From Paenimyroides marinum (GTDB taxonomy: Bacteria; Bacteroidota; Bacteroidia; Flavobacteriales; Flavobacteriaceae), in NCBI RefSeq assembly GCF_900108395.1, contig NZ_FNXE01000004.1, positions 1 through 64,000 on the forward strand: a stretch of 64,000 nt of DNA, in the 5' to 3' direction. Below, in pieces: positions 36,801-44,584 of this stretch (position 1 is the first letter of the stretch; each line of letters begins with the position of its first letter). The notes beneath the pieces are model-generated. The model was not told the DNA's origin. It did no database searches and saw nothing but the letters and a program-made list of their open reading frames with translations. Made by a program: the position numbers and the translations under genes.

Positions 36801-37008
36801 TGATTTGTTCTTCTATAGGTACAATAACACTTTCAAGCACCGTTTGTGCATTGGCTCCGGGATATGAAGCAGCCACCTGAACCGTTGGCGGTGCAATGTC
36901 AGGGTATTGGGTAACAGGTAAAACCGTTAATCCCAAAACACCCAAAATGACTATTAAAGTAGAAATTACTGTAGATAATACAGGTCTTTCGATAAAAGTT
37001 TTTAACAT
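33865..37008 (-). CDS. RND efflux pump inner-membrane transporter (AcrB/HAE1 family)
   Basis: A 1047-residue proton-driven drug pump. Typical marks: MLKTFIERPVLSTVI at the N-terminus, 12 membrane helices around two large periplasmic loops, the proton-relay Asp pair in GIVVDDAIVVVEAVHAKMEE, and the C-terminal GLLAKNAILIVEFA. It pairs with the adaptor (12 bases upstream) and outer-membrane factor (2 bases downstream) as a full tripartite pump. Substrates are not evident. Confidence 0.97.
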   Translation of the reverse strand: MLKTFIERPVLSTVISTLIVILGVLGLTVLPVTQYPDIAPPTVQVAASYPGANAQTVLESVIVPIEEQINGVEGMDYITSTASNDGSASIQVIFKQGIDPDIAAVNVQNRVSRATPLLPSEVTRSGVTTQKQQTSSLMFLSFYSENENYDATYIQNYMNINVIPEIKRVNGVGDASVFGAKNYSMRIWLDPAKMAAYGLVPNDVTAAINEQSLEAAAGQLGENSGESFQYIIKYSGKYKTEDQYEDIVIKSLSNGQVLRLKDVAEIELGAQTYGGYSELNGMPAVAMAIYQTPGSNAQEIINNIKKELNTIEKNLPEGIKYKINLDTNEFLEASIDKVVHTLIEAFILVFIVVYIFLQDLRSTLIPLIAVPVSIIGTFFFLNLFGFSLNLLTLFALVLAIGIVVDDAIVVVEAVHAKMEETGEDATTATKKAMSEISGAIVSITLVMCAVFIPVTFITGPTGVFYKQFGVTLIVAIGISALNALTLSPALCALFLKQHGDKHGKKRNFVQRFFDAFNDAFMAMTNKYGRSFKFLFKHKWVSFGILIVCLGLTYFANKTMPAGFVPSEDRGFIMGNIELPAGASVDRVYKLEKEFSAQAEKIPGIESVTVISGRSIISGAGSNYGFLLIKMEGFDKRDTPDKEADAVIGQLFGLAGKNFPEAKMIFFQPPSIPGFGMSGGFELKLLDKSGGDLKDFDQTTQNYLNALMQRPEIMYAQTPFNTNYAQYEIKLDIVRAKQSGVSVSNIFSALQGYIGGNYVSDFTRFGKQYRVMLQSLPDDRKNISSLNGMFVRTATGAMAPLSQFVTLEKVYGPQSVNRFNLFTSANVSGAPKPGYSSGDAIRAVQEVAQQNLSTNYGIDFTGLSREEINAGSQTVLIFALCIVFVYFILAAQYESYMLPFAVILSLPTGIMGAFISQKLAGLENNIYFQIALVMLVGLLAKNAILIVEFALQRRKHGETILQAAIDGAKARLRPILMTSFAFILGLMPLVFAGGVGYIGNRSIGTGAAFGLLIGTVLGVFVIPVLFVIFQAIQEKIKPMKFDQKAIEE

Positions 37009-37020
37009 AATATTTTCAGA

Positions 37021-38184
37021 TTAAAAAACCGGTTTTACAGCATTAACAATAGAATCGAAATTTGCAGTTTTAGGTGTAACCGCAGCTTTGTTTCTTAATG
37101 ATCCCACACCGCTTACAATAATTAAATCGCCTTTTTTAATTAAATTCTTTTCGTCTTCTTTTACGATAATCATATTATTGACACGGTCAACCACATCAAC
37201 CACCGTTGAAACAGCCGTATCATTTACCACCTTGTAAACGTTGATTTTTCCCTGTTGTTCATAAGAAGCTACTTCAGGAACTACCAACACATTGGCATAT
37301 TGTTTTGGTAAACGAATGGTTCCGCTGTTTCCGTTGCTCAACAATTTGTTAGGATTGGCAAATGCCACACGAAACTGAACTGTTCCCGTAGCTGCATCAA
37401 TCTGTCCTGAAACCGTTTCTATTTTACCTTTTTCAGCATAAATGCTTCCGTCTGCCAACTGTAATTCTACTTCTGGAAGACCTTTAATTTTTTCGTTTAA
37501 TGATTGTCCCGTTGAACTGTTTAAGAATTGAAAATATTCTTTTTCGTTCATTGTAAAATAAGCATATACCGAGCTAATATCTGCAATGGTTGTCAAAGCC
37601 GTTGGGTCAGACGGACCAACCAAACTTCCTTTTTTCAAGGGTAGTTGACCAACAACTCCGCTTATTGGTGCACGAACCACCGAATAATCAACATTGGCAT
37701 TTGCCGAACCGTAATTTGCTTTTGCTTGAGCCAAAGCACTTTTTGCAGATGCCAGATTTGCCTTTGCGGTTTCTAACTGCACACTTCCTATAATTCCCTT
37801 TTCAACCAATGGCACTAATTTATCTACTTCGACCTGTGCAACGTTTACGTTTGCCTGTGCTACCGAAATACCTGATTTTGCCGCGCTCGCCGTTTCTGTC
37901 AACGTATTGGCTTCTAATTTAAACAAAGGTTGTCCCTTAGTTACAGCCTGCCCCTCATGAACATATACTTCCTGAATATATCCCTGAATTTTGGCACGAA
38001 CATCGTTATTTATTTTTCCTTGAATTGTAGCCGGAAATGTAGTAAATCCAACCACATCTTTGGTAGTTGCTGCAACAACATCTAAAGCCGGAGCTGCAGC
38101 CTGCGGTGCTTCTTCTTTATTAGAACAGCCTATTACCGATGCTGTTATTGCTATCATTAAAAAATTCTGAATGGTATTTTTCAT
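37021..38184 (-). CDS. RND efflux periplasmic adaptor (AcrA/HlyD family)
   Basis: A 387-residue lipoprotein (VIGC, Cys20) with beta-barrel and lipoyl-like halves (GYIQEVYVHEGQAVTKGQPLFKLE; RAPISGVVGQLPLKKGSLVG) flanking a helical hairpin rich in Ala (about 105-150). It links the RND pump to the outer-membrane duct. Its ATG overlaps the stop of the regulator gene by 4 bases (ATGA). Confidence 0.95.
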   Translation of the reverse strand: MKNTIQNFLMIAITASVIGCSNKEEAPQAAAPALDVVAATTKDVVGFTTFPATIQGKINNDVRAKIQGYIQEVYVHEGQAVTKGQPLFKLEANTLTETASAAKSGISVAQANVNVAQVEVDKLVPLVEKGIIGSVQLETAKANLASAKSALAQAKANYGSANANVDYSVVRAPISGVVGQLPLKKGSLVGPSDPTALTTIADISSVYAYFTMNEKEYFQFLNSSTGQSLNEKIKGLPEVELQLADGSIYAEKGKIETVSGQIDAATGTVQFRVAFANPNKLLSNGNSGTIRLPKQYANVLVVPEVASYEQQGKINVYKVVNDTAVSTVVDVVDRVNNMIIVKEDEKNLIKKGDLIIVSGVGSLRNKAAVTPKTANFDSIVNAVKPVF

Positions 38185-38660
38185 TTGTCTTTGATATGGA
38201 GTTTTAAGTTTTGAATTGTTTTTTCTATTGATTCTGTTACATTGTCTAAATGCGAAATGTAAACATCTACTTCTTCTTGTTTAAATAATTCGTTTCCTTG
38301 TGTTTTTCTATATGCTCTTAATTTTTGGGTTATTGTTTTCTCGCGGATCAAACGTTTGTAAACATCTTCCATACGGATAAGGAACAGGTTCTTTTTTACT
38401 CTAAAATAACGTTTGCGTTCACAATCTTTTTTAAATTGTTCAATAAAATTAAGTTCTATCAGCGAATTAATACTGTGCGAAACAGAGCTTTTGCTTGCCT
38501 GAAATGTTTCTAAAACATCATCGAACGTCAACCCTTCTTTGCAGTTATTAAATACCAACAGTGCATAAATACGGGCTGTTAACGGCGGTAATTTATAGAA
38601 CACTTCGTAATGTGTAGCTACTTCCTTAAACAGATCCAACTCTAAAATATCTTGCATCAT
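38181..38660 (-). CDS. GbsR/MarR-type winged-helix regulator of the efflux operon
   Basis: The 159-residue protein has a winged helix (LPPLTARIYALLVF, then FDDVLETFQASKSSVSHSINSLIELNFIEQF, the recognition helix) and a C-terminal helical dimerisation part. This matches the GbsR-like MarR subgroup. It is first in the pump operon and a perfect inverted repeat (38689-38714) lies in its own promoter, so it probably represses the operon and is released by a drug or other ligand. Start at 38660 or the adjacent Met at 38657. Confidence 0.9.
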   Translation of the reverse strand: MMQDILELDLFKEVATHYEVFYKLPPLTARIYALLVFNNCKEGLTFDDVLETFQASKSSVSHSINSLIELNFIEQFKKDCERKRYFRVKKNLFLIRMEDVYKRLIREKTITQKLRAYRKTQGNELFKQEEVDVYISHLDNVTESIEKTIQNLKLHIKDK

Positions 38661-38678
38661 TGCTGTTTTTTTTCACTG

Positions 38679-38714
38679 CAAATTTACCTTTAGTTCGGCA
38701 ACTACCGAACTAAA
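38679..38714 (-). promoter_or_regulatory. Efflux-operon promoter with perfect inverted-repeat operator
   Basis: The -7 box TAAATTTG (38686-38679) is 19 bases before the start codon. Directly upstream lie 10-base arms TTTAGTTCGG and CCGAACTAAA with a 6-base centre (38689-38714), covering the spacer and -33 region. A dimeric winged-helix repressor bound here would block RNA polymerase. Confidence 0.8.
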
Positions 38715-38818
38715 AACCTGTTAATTTTTTATTAAATCTAAATTAGGTATTTAATCATTTGATTGTTTTATCATTACAGCTAAGCCATTATTCATTTCTT
38801 AAAAAACATTAAAAAAAA

Positions 38819-38851
38819 TTTGCATTGAATATTTTTTAATATCTATATTTG
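38819..38851 (+). promoter_or_regulatory. Promoter of the tRNA-Gly pair
   Basis: TTTG (38819-38822), 21 bases, TATATTTG (38844-38851), 38 bases before the first tRNA-Gly. Confidence 0.75.
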
Positions 38852-38889
38852 CACTCACAAAATCAAACGAAGATTTAAAAATCGTAAAC

Positions 38890-38962
38890 GCGGAAGTAGC
38901 TCAGTTGGTAGAGCGTCAGCCTTCCAAGCTGAATGTCGCGAGTTCGACCCTCGTCTTCCGCT
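38890..38962 (+). tRNA. tRNA-Gly (TCC), copy 1
   Basis: A 73-base cloverleaf; acceptor GCGGAAG / CTTCCGC, anticodon loop CTTCCAA giving TCC, T-loop TTCGACC, discriminator T. CCA is not encoded. Confidence 0.96.
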
Positions 38963-38998
38963 CTTGGAAAATCAAACGAAGATTCAAAAATCGTAAAC

Positions 38999-39071
38999 GC
39001 GGAAGTAGCTCAGTTGGTAGAGCGTCAGCCTTCCAAGCTGAATGTCGCGAGTTCGACCCTCGTCTTCCGCT
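38999..39071 (+). tRNA. tRNA-Gly (TCC), copy 2
   Basis: Identical to copy 1 (38890-38962), 109 bases downstream, and closed by the terminator at 39081-39112. Both are likely cut from one transcript. Confidence 0.96.
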
Positions 39072-39080
39072 CTAAAGAAT

Positions 39081-39112
39081 AAATCCTTATCGAAAACGAT
39101 AAGGATTTTTTT
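39081..39112 (+). terminator. Terminator of the tRNA-Gly pair
   Basis: AAATCCTTATCG-AAAA-CGATAAGGATTT followed by T residues; a 12-base-pair perfect stem. Confidence 0.92.
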
Positions 39113-39138
39113 ATTTAATAGACTCTAAAAACAAAACC

Positions 39139-39163
39139 CCGACAGAGTTTTGAACTCCGTCGG
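39139..39163 (-). terminator. Hairpin terminator after mscL
   Basis: CCGAC-A-GAGTT / AACTC-C-GTCGG pairs with one internal mismatch and is followed by T-rich sequence on the minus strand. A similar but longer hairpin lies at 44550-44577. Confidence 0.7.
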
Positions 39164-39193
39164 CAGTTAAAAATAATATTAATATAAACCTAA

Positions 39194-39631
39194 CTATTGT
39201 TTTTTCAACAAATCGCGGATTTCTGCCAACAATTGTTCTTGTGTTGGACCTGCAGGTGCTTCTTCAACAGGTGCTTCTTCTCGTTTTAATTTGTTAATTC
39301 CTTTCACCATTAAAAATACTGCAAATGCCAACAATAAGAAGTTTATTGCTACGGTAATAAAATTTCCATAAGCAAACACTACTGCATTTTCAACAGCTTG
39401 TGCATCAACCAATGCCATGCCGTTTGTTATTCCGTTTGTAGGATCTTTTAAAACCACGTACATATTACTAAAATCAGGAGAACCGATAATTGCCGATACA
39501 ATTGGCATCACAAGGTCTTTTACAACGCTGTCCACAATTTTACCAAACGCCCCGCCGATAATTACCCCTACCGCAAGATCCATTACGTTTCCTTTTACAG
39601 CAAACTCTTTAAATTCTTTTACAAATCCCAT
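39194..39631 (-). CDS. mscL: Large-conductance mechanosensitive channel MscL
   Basis: A 145-residue channel with the family N-terminus ([31 protein letters not shown]), two membrane helices and a cytoplasmic tail (about 118-145, [24 protein letters not shown]). It opens under osmotic down-shock. A -7 box TACCTTTG (39668-39661) lies 29 bases upstream of the ATG. Confidence 0.97.
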   Translation of the reverse strand: MGFVKEFKEFAVKGNVMDLAVGVIIGGAFGKIVDSVVKDLVMPIVSAIIGSPDFSNMYVVLKDPTNGITNGMALVDAQAVENAVVFAYGNFITVAINFLLLAFAVFLMVKGINKLKREEAPVEEAPAGPTQEQLLAEIRDLLKKQ

Positions 39632-39706
39632 AACAATATTTATTTTTAATTTTATTTATACAAAGGTAAAATTTTTGATTTCTTTAACAACTTTTTTAAC
39701 TAAATT

Positions 39707-42133
39707 CTATTCTTTATAAAAAACCCGCTTTACCCTATGAGAAATCGATGTCATTACTTCATAAGGTATTGTTTCCCATATTTTTGCTACTTCGGTTATT
39801 CGTAAATCATTGCCAAAAACAAGTATCTCATCGCCTATGTTTGCATCAATATCAGTAACATCAGCCATTAACATATCCATACAAATGGTTCCTGCAATTG
39901 CCGCTTTTTTGCCGTTAATCAATACATATCCCTTGCCGTTACCATAACTGCGACGGATTCCATCAGCGTAACCTATGGGAATGGTGGCTATTCTGCTTTT
40001 TTTGGTTGCTTTAAACCTACGTCCGTAACCAACTGTTTCGTCTTTTTCAATTTCGTTAATCTGCAAAACAACCGATTTTAAGGTGGCTACATTCTGCAAT
40101 TGTGCATCTTCTTCCACATCGTTACCCACACCATACAACCCAATGCCAATACGAACCATATCCATTTGATATTCATTGAAGTTGTAAATGCCCGATGTAT
40201 TTAAAATATGCAAAACAGGATTGATTTTCAATCGCTCTTTTATATCAGCCGTCCATTTCTGAAAGGTATGAATCTGCTTTAGGGTAAACGCTCTTTCTTG
40301 GGGTATATCGCTGGTTGCCAAATGCGAAAAAATGGTTTCTACTTTAACCAGATCGGTTTGTGAAAGAACAGTCGTTAATTCATCAAAATCTTTTTCAGTA
40401 AAGCCCAAGCGGTTCATTCCCGTATTTAATTTTAGGTGGATGGGATACGGATGGCTGTTTTGATTTTCTACCTCTTGCATAAACGCTTTTAGTTCTTGCA
40501 TATTATATATTTCAGGTTCCAGCTGATAAGCAATCATTGTTGAAAAAGCAGAATTTTCAGGATTCATCACAATAATAGGGATTTTTATTCCGGCCTTACG
40601 CAATTCCACTCCTTCATCGGCAAACGCCACACCCAAATAGGAAACCTGATGATGTGCCAGTAATTTTGCTATTTCGTAACTACCATTTCCGTAGCCAAAT
40701 GCCTTTACCATCACCATTATCTTGGTAGCAGATTTTAGTTTTGATTTATAAAAATTCAGATTGTGGCTAATGGCATCCAAATTAATTTCTAAAACGGTTT
40801 CGTGTGTTTTTTCTTCTAATTCGGCTACAATTTTTTCAAACAGAAAACTGCGTGATCCTTTTATGAGAATGGTTTCGTTGCGAAACGATTTTAAGTTGAA
40901 GTTATTCAGAAAAGTTTCGGTATCCGGAAAACTTTGAAACTGCGGAATATCTTTTAGATATGAACCTATTTTATCTCCAATGCCAATTACTCTTGACACA
41001 TGGTTTTGCGTAAGCAACTGACCTACTTTTTGATACAAAACTTCAGGCAGAAAACCGCTTTGAAAAATATCAGAAAGAATAACTGTTTTTTGCTGATGTG
41101 TTTTTTGTTGTTCTAAAAAATCCAAAGCAATTTTTAACGATTGGTAATCGCTGCTGTAACTGTCATCAATCAACAAACAATCGTTAATTCCTTTTTTTAC
41201 CTGAAGGCGCATTTGTACGGTTTGCAGTCGCGGAACAGCTTTTTTAATATAATCAACAGAAACATTCAGATAAAGCAAAGCGGTAATACAGGTTGCTATA
41301 TTTTCTATTGATGCCAGATCGTTAAAAGGCAAATCAACCATAAAAGTTTTATCAAGATAGTTCACTTTTAAAGTTGATACTGATTTTTCAAACCGCACAT
41401 GAGCAGGCTGGTTAAAACTCCAGGTAAACCATTGCAGTTTTTCAGGTTTGTAAGCAGCGATTAAATCCGTTTTTTCACTGATTAAAACTTCTGAATTTTT
41501 GAATAGCTTTAATTTCTCCTGCAATTTTTCTTCTTTTGATGAAAACCCTTCGTTGTGTGCCGGACCGATATTGGTTAAAATCCCAATGGTTGGCTGAATG
41601 ATTTCTTCTAAAAAATCCATTTCGCCGGGTTTTGAAATTCCTGCTTCAAAAATCCCTAAATTGTGTTCTTCATTTATAGCGATTACAGACAATGGTACAC
41701 CCACCTGCGAATTATAACTTTTAGGACTTTTAATAATGTTATACAAAGGCGCCAGCAACTGGTTTAACCACTCTTTCACAATGGTTTTCCCATTGCTTCC
41801 TGTAATTCCGATTACTGGAAAATGATACGTTTTTCTGTAAAAAGCCACAAAACGTTGCAGTGCCCGCAATGTATCATCTACTTTAAAAACAAGGGCATCT
41901 GATGGTAAATTAACCTGTTGGCTTACCACAAAATACCGCACACCTTTAGCGTACAAATCGGTTAGATAATCGTGTGCATTGTGATTCGTTCCTTTTAATG
42001 CAAAAAACAATGTGTTTTCTGTATTTCGTAACGAACGAGAATCAATCGAAATATCTAAAAGAGTCAATTCTTTCTCCGGAACGGAAGCAATGGTAGGTAA
42101 AATTTCGTTTAAAGTACCTGATGTAATTTTCAT
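39707..42133 (-). CDS. Bifunctional MurF ligase / alanine racemase
   Basis: An 808-residue fusion. The first half is MurF (P-loop GITGSNGKT near residue 110; PKSYNSQVGVPLS; EAGISKPGEM), which adds D-Ala-D-Ala to the UDP-muramyl tripeptide. The second half, from about 445, is alanine racemase: LEINLDAISHNLNFYK, the PLP-lysine site MVMVKAFGYGNG, the catalytic Tyr in VGYGRRF and GTICMDM. One chain thus makes D-Ala and a later step of the same pathway. The fusion is usual in Bacteroidota. ATG at 42133 is chosen because the -7 box TACCTTTG (42159-42152) lies 18 bases upstream and an upstream start would overlap it. Confidence 0.95.
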   Translation of the reverse strand: MKITSGTLNEILPTIASVPEKELTLLDISIDSRSLRNTENTLFFALKGTNHNAHDYLTDLYAKGVRYFVVSQQVNLPSDALVFKVDDTLRALQRFVAFYRKTYHFPVIGITGSNGKTIVKEWLNQLLAPLYNIIKSPKSYNSQVGVPLSVIAINEEHNLGIFEAGISKPGEMDFLEEIIQPTIGILTNIGPAHNEGFSSKEEKLQEKLKLFKNSEVLISEKTDLIAAYKPEKLQWFTWSFNQPAHVRFEKSVSTLKVNYLDKTFMVDLPFNDLASIENIATCITALLYLNVSVDYIKKAVPRLQTVQMRLQVKKGINDCLLIDDSYSSDYQSLKIALDFLEQQKTHQQKTVILSDIFQSGFLPEVLYQKVGQLLTQNHVSRVIGIGDKIGSYLKDIPQFQSFPDTETFLNNFNLKSFRNETILIKGSRSFLFEKIVAELEEKTHETVLEINLDAISHNLNFYKSKLKSATKIMVMVKAFGYGNGSYEIAKLLAHHQVSYLGVAFADEGVELRKAGIKIPIIVMNPENSAFSTMIAYQLEPEIYNMQELKAFMQEVENQNSHPYPIHLKLNTGMNRLGFTEKDFDELTTVLSQTDLVKVETIFSHLATSDIPQERAFTLKQIHTFQKWTADIKERLKINPVLHILNTSGIYNFNEYQMDMVRIGIGLYGVGNDVEEDAQLQNVATLKSVVLQINEIEKDETVGYGRRFKATKKSRIATIPIGYADGIRRSYGNGKGYVLINGKKAAIAGTICMDMLMADVTDIDANIGDEILVFGNDLRITEVAKIWETIPYEVMTSISHRVKRVFYKE

Positions 42134-42243
42134 ATTCAACCAAAATATACCCAAAGGTACTAAGATATTTTTTGAAAAATCATTGAAATTTTAGCTTTGT
42201 TAAGCAATGATATTATTGTAATTTGCAAGGTCTTAAATTTTCT

Positions 42244-43044
42244 ATGCACGACATACATTTTTATATCGGCTTATCACTGGCTCTGTTCATCGGGGTTACG
42301 TTGGGTATGGTTGGCAGCGGCGGATCCATTTTAACCGTTCCTATTCTGGTATATGTTGTGGGGATTGATCCTGTGATTGCAACAGCGTACTCCCTTTTTA
42401 TTGTGGGAAGCACTTCGGCGGTTGGCAGTATTAAGAATACGATCGATAAGAATGTAAACTTTAAAATTGTACTGCTCTTTGGTATTCCCTCTTTATTAGC
42501 GGTTTTTTTTACACGTTCGCAGTTAGTTCCGTTGTTGCCCGATGTAATTACGCTTTCAAACAATGTAAGTGTTTCTAAACCTAAACTAATTATGCTTATC
42601 TTTTCGGTGGTTATGTTCGCAGCATCATCAAAAATGATCAAAAAACCCAGACAGAAGAATTTGGCAACCCCAAAAATCGTTACATCAGCCGTGCCATTGA
42701 TTACACAAGGTTTGCTGATAGGAACAGTTTCTGGCTTGGTGGGTGCCGGCGGTGGCTTTTTAATCATTCCCGTTTTGGTATTTTTTGCCAATTTATCCAT
42801 GAAACAAGCCGTAGGCACATCGTTAACCATCATCGCTATCCAGTGTTTAATTGGCTTTACAGGCGATTTAGGTCATCATTCTATCGATTGGGTTTTGATA
42901 CTATCATTTTCAACTGTTTCGATAGTGGGATTATTTATAGGAAATCGTTTATCGAAACGAATAATCGACGGAAATTTACGACGGATTTTCGGGTGGTTCA
43001 TCGTGTTAATGTCCATATACATTATGTTTAAGGAACTCTTTTAA
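42244..43044 (+). CDS. TauE/SafE-family sulfite or sulfur-compound exporter
   Basis: A 266-residue protein with about eight membrane helices and the two TauE/SafE repeats (GMVGSGGSILTVPILVY and GLVGAGGGFLIIPVLVFF). ATG at 42244 is chosen over an upstream TTG. Family members export sulfite or other sulfonate products. The next gene (73 bases on) is a persulfide dioxygenase/rhodanese protein, so the pair probably handles sulfane sulfur and the sulfite made from it. Confidence 0.9.
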   Translation: MHDIHFYIGLSLALFIGVTLGMVGSGGSILTVPILVYVVGIDPVIATAYSLFIVGSTSAVGSIKNTIDKNVNFKIVLLFGIPSLLAVFFTRSQLVPLLPDVITLSNNVSVSKPKLIMLIFSVVMFAASSKMIKKPRQKNLATPKIVTSAVPLITQGLLIGTVSGLVGAGGGFLIIPVLVFFANLSMKQAVGTSLTIIAIQCLIGFTGDLGHHSIDWVLILSFSTVSIVGLFIGNRLSKRIIDGNLRRIFGWFIVLMSIYIMFKELF

Positions 43045-43084
43045 CCGATATGACACTTATCATTTCCATCTATTAAGAATTTAG

Positions 43085-43092
43085 TATTTTTG
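43085..43092 (+). promoter_or_regulatory. -7 box TATTTTTG of the MBL-rhodanese gene
   Basis: Matches TAnnTTTG, 25 bases before the ATG at 43118; the gene can be expressed apart from the exporter gene upstream. Confidence 0.55.
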
Positions 43093-43117
43093 CATTAAGA
43101 ACGTTATCATTGAAATC

Positions 43118-44527
43118 ATGAAGATTGAACAAATTTATACAGGCTGTCTGGCTCAGGGAGCATATTACATTGAGAGTAACGGCGAAGTTGCGATCATTGA
43201 CCCCTTAAGAGAAGTACAGCAATATATTGATAAAGCAACGGCAGACAACGCCAAAATTAAATACATTTTTGAAACACATTTTCACGCTGATTTTGTCAGC
43301 GGACATTTGACGCTTTCTCAAAAAACCAATGCACCCGTAGTGTATGGTCCCACAGCACAACCGACGTTTAATGCTCATATCGCCACCGATGGGGAAGAAT
43401 TTAAAATTGGAGATTTAACCATTGTAGCGCTGCACACACCGGGACACACCATGGAAAGCACCACGTACTTGTTACGCGATGAAAACGGAAAAGACCATGC
43501 TATTTTTAGTGGTGACACCTTGTTTTTAGGCGATGTTGGTCGTCCTGATCTGGCTCAAAAAGCGGCACACATGACACAAGAAGAACTGGCAGCGACTTTA
43601 TACACCAGCTTGCGAACCAAAATAATGCCGTTGGCAGATGATGTCATTGTTTATCCGGCACACGGAGCAGGTTCGGCATGTGGAAAAAATCTAAGCAAAG
43701 AGACTGTAGGAACGTTAGGCGAACAAAAACGCACGAATTATGCGTTACGTGCCGACATGACCGTTGAAGAATTTGTAAAAGAAGTAACCGACGGTTTATT
43801 GCCACCACCCGCTTATTTCCCTGAAAATGTACGTTTAAACAAAGAAGGATATGAAGCCATTGATACAATCATTGAAAAAAACAAAGCCTTTAATGCTACC
43901 GAATTTAAACAAACAGCAGACGAAGCGTTGATTTTAGATGTTCGTGATGCCGACAGCTTTGGGAAAGCACATATCCCGGGATCAATTTTTATTGGTATTG
44001 ACGGAGGTTTTGCTCCGTGGGTAGGTTCTTTGATTACCGATATCAACCAACCGATTATTTTGGTAACTCCAGAAGGACGTGAACAGGAAACCATTACCCG
44101 TTTGTCGCGTGTGGGTTACGATAACACATTAGGTTATTTAAAGGGTGGTATCCAATCTTGGATTGAGTCAGGTTTTGAAACCGACAGCATTCAAAGAATC
44201 ACAGCTACGGAATTAGAAACCTTAATGAACAACGGAGAAGAATCAGTAATCGATGTAAGAAAACCCGGAGAATATACTTCCGCACATATTGAAAAAGTAC
44301 CAAATCTTCCGTTAGATTTTATTAACGAACATATTTCTGATTTTCCCTCACAAAAAACAACGTATCTGCATTGTGCAGGTGGTTACCGTTCAATGATTGC
44401 CGCTTCGATTTTAAAAGCACGCGGCTTCCACAACATGATTGACGTGATAGGCGGTTTCGGACAAATTAAAAACACCAGCTTACCGATTGTTTCTGAGGAA
44501 TGCGAAAGCAGTTGCAGTGCCAAGTAA
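43118..44527 (+). CDS. Persulfide dioxygenase-like MBL protein with two rhodanese domains
   Basis: The 469-residue protein has an N-terminal metallo-beta-lactamase domain of the ETHE1 type (THFHADFVSGH, HTPGHTMEST, SGDTLFLGDVGRPDL; about 1-245) and two rhodanese domains. The first (about 260-355) lacks the catalytic Cys: its loop reads LVTPEGREQET. The second (about 365-460) has an active loop HCAGGYRS. ETHE1 oxidises glutathione persulfide to sulfite; rhodanese domains carry the sulfane sulfur. It follows a TauE/SafE exporter. The C-terminus ends CESSCSAK with two Cys that might also bind metal or sulfur. Confidence 0.93.
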   Translation: MKIEQIYTGCLAQGAYYIESNGEVAIIDPLREVQQYIDKATADNAKIKYIFETHFHADFVSGHLTLSQKTNAPVVYGPTAQPTFNAHIATDGEEFKIGDLTIVALHTPGHTMESTTYLLRDENGKDHAIFSGDTLFLGDVGRPDLAQKAAHMTQEELAATLYTSLRTKIMPLADDVIVYPAHGAGSACGKNLSKETVGTLGEQKRTNYALRADMTVEEFVKEVTDGLLPPPAYFPENVRLNKEGYEAIDTIIEKNKAFNATEFKQTADEALILDVRDADSFGKAHIPGSIFIGIDGGFAPWVGSLITDINQPIILVTPEGREQETITRLSRVGYDNTLGYLKGGIQSWIESGFETDSIQRITATELETLMNNGEESVIDVRKPGEYTSAHIEKVPNLPLDFINEHISDFPSQKTTYLHCAGGYRSMIAASILKARGFHNMIDVIGGFGQIKNTSLPIVSEECESSCSAK

Positions 44528-44549
44528 TAATAGGATTTACTTATCCTGA

Positions 44550-44577
44550 CCTCGTCAGAGTTGAAACTCTGACGAGG
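44550..44577. terminator. Bidirectional terminator between MBL-rhodanese and hydrolase genes
   Basis: CCTCGTCAGAGTT and AACTCTGACGAGG form a 13-base-pair stem around GA in the 7 bases between two convergent stop codons. The T-run is weak on both sides. Confidence 0.7.
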
Positions 44578-44584
44578 ATTTATT

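Larger units (their letters stand above)
38859..39073 (+). repeat. Tandem duplication of a 109-base tRNA-Gly unit
   Basis: Units 38859-38964 and 38968-39073 repeat with one substitution, including about 31 bases of leader before each tRNA. A recent tandem duplication. Confidence 0.9.

Noticed and set aside
42261..42833. Minus-strand 190-codon frame opposite the TauE/SafE gene
   Set aside because: Antisense shadow of a hydrophobic protein; its composition mirrors the sense codons and no start signal is seen.
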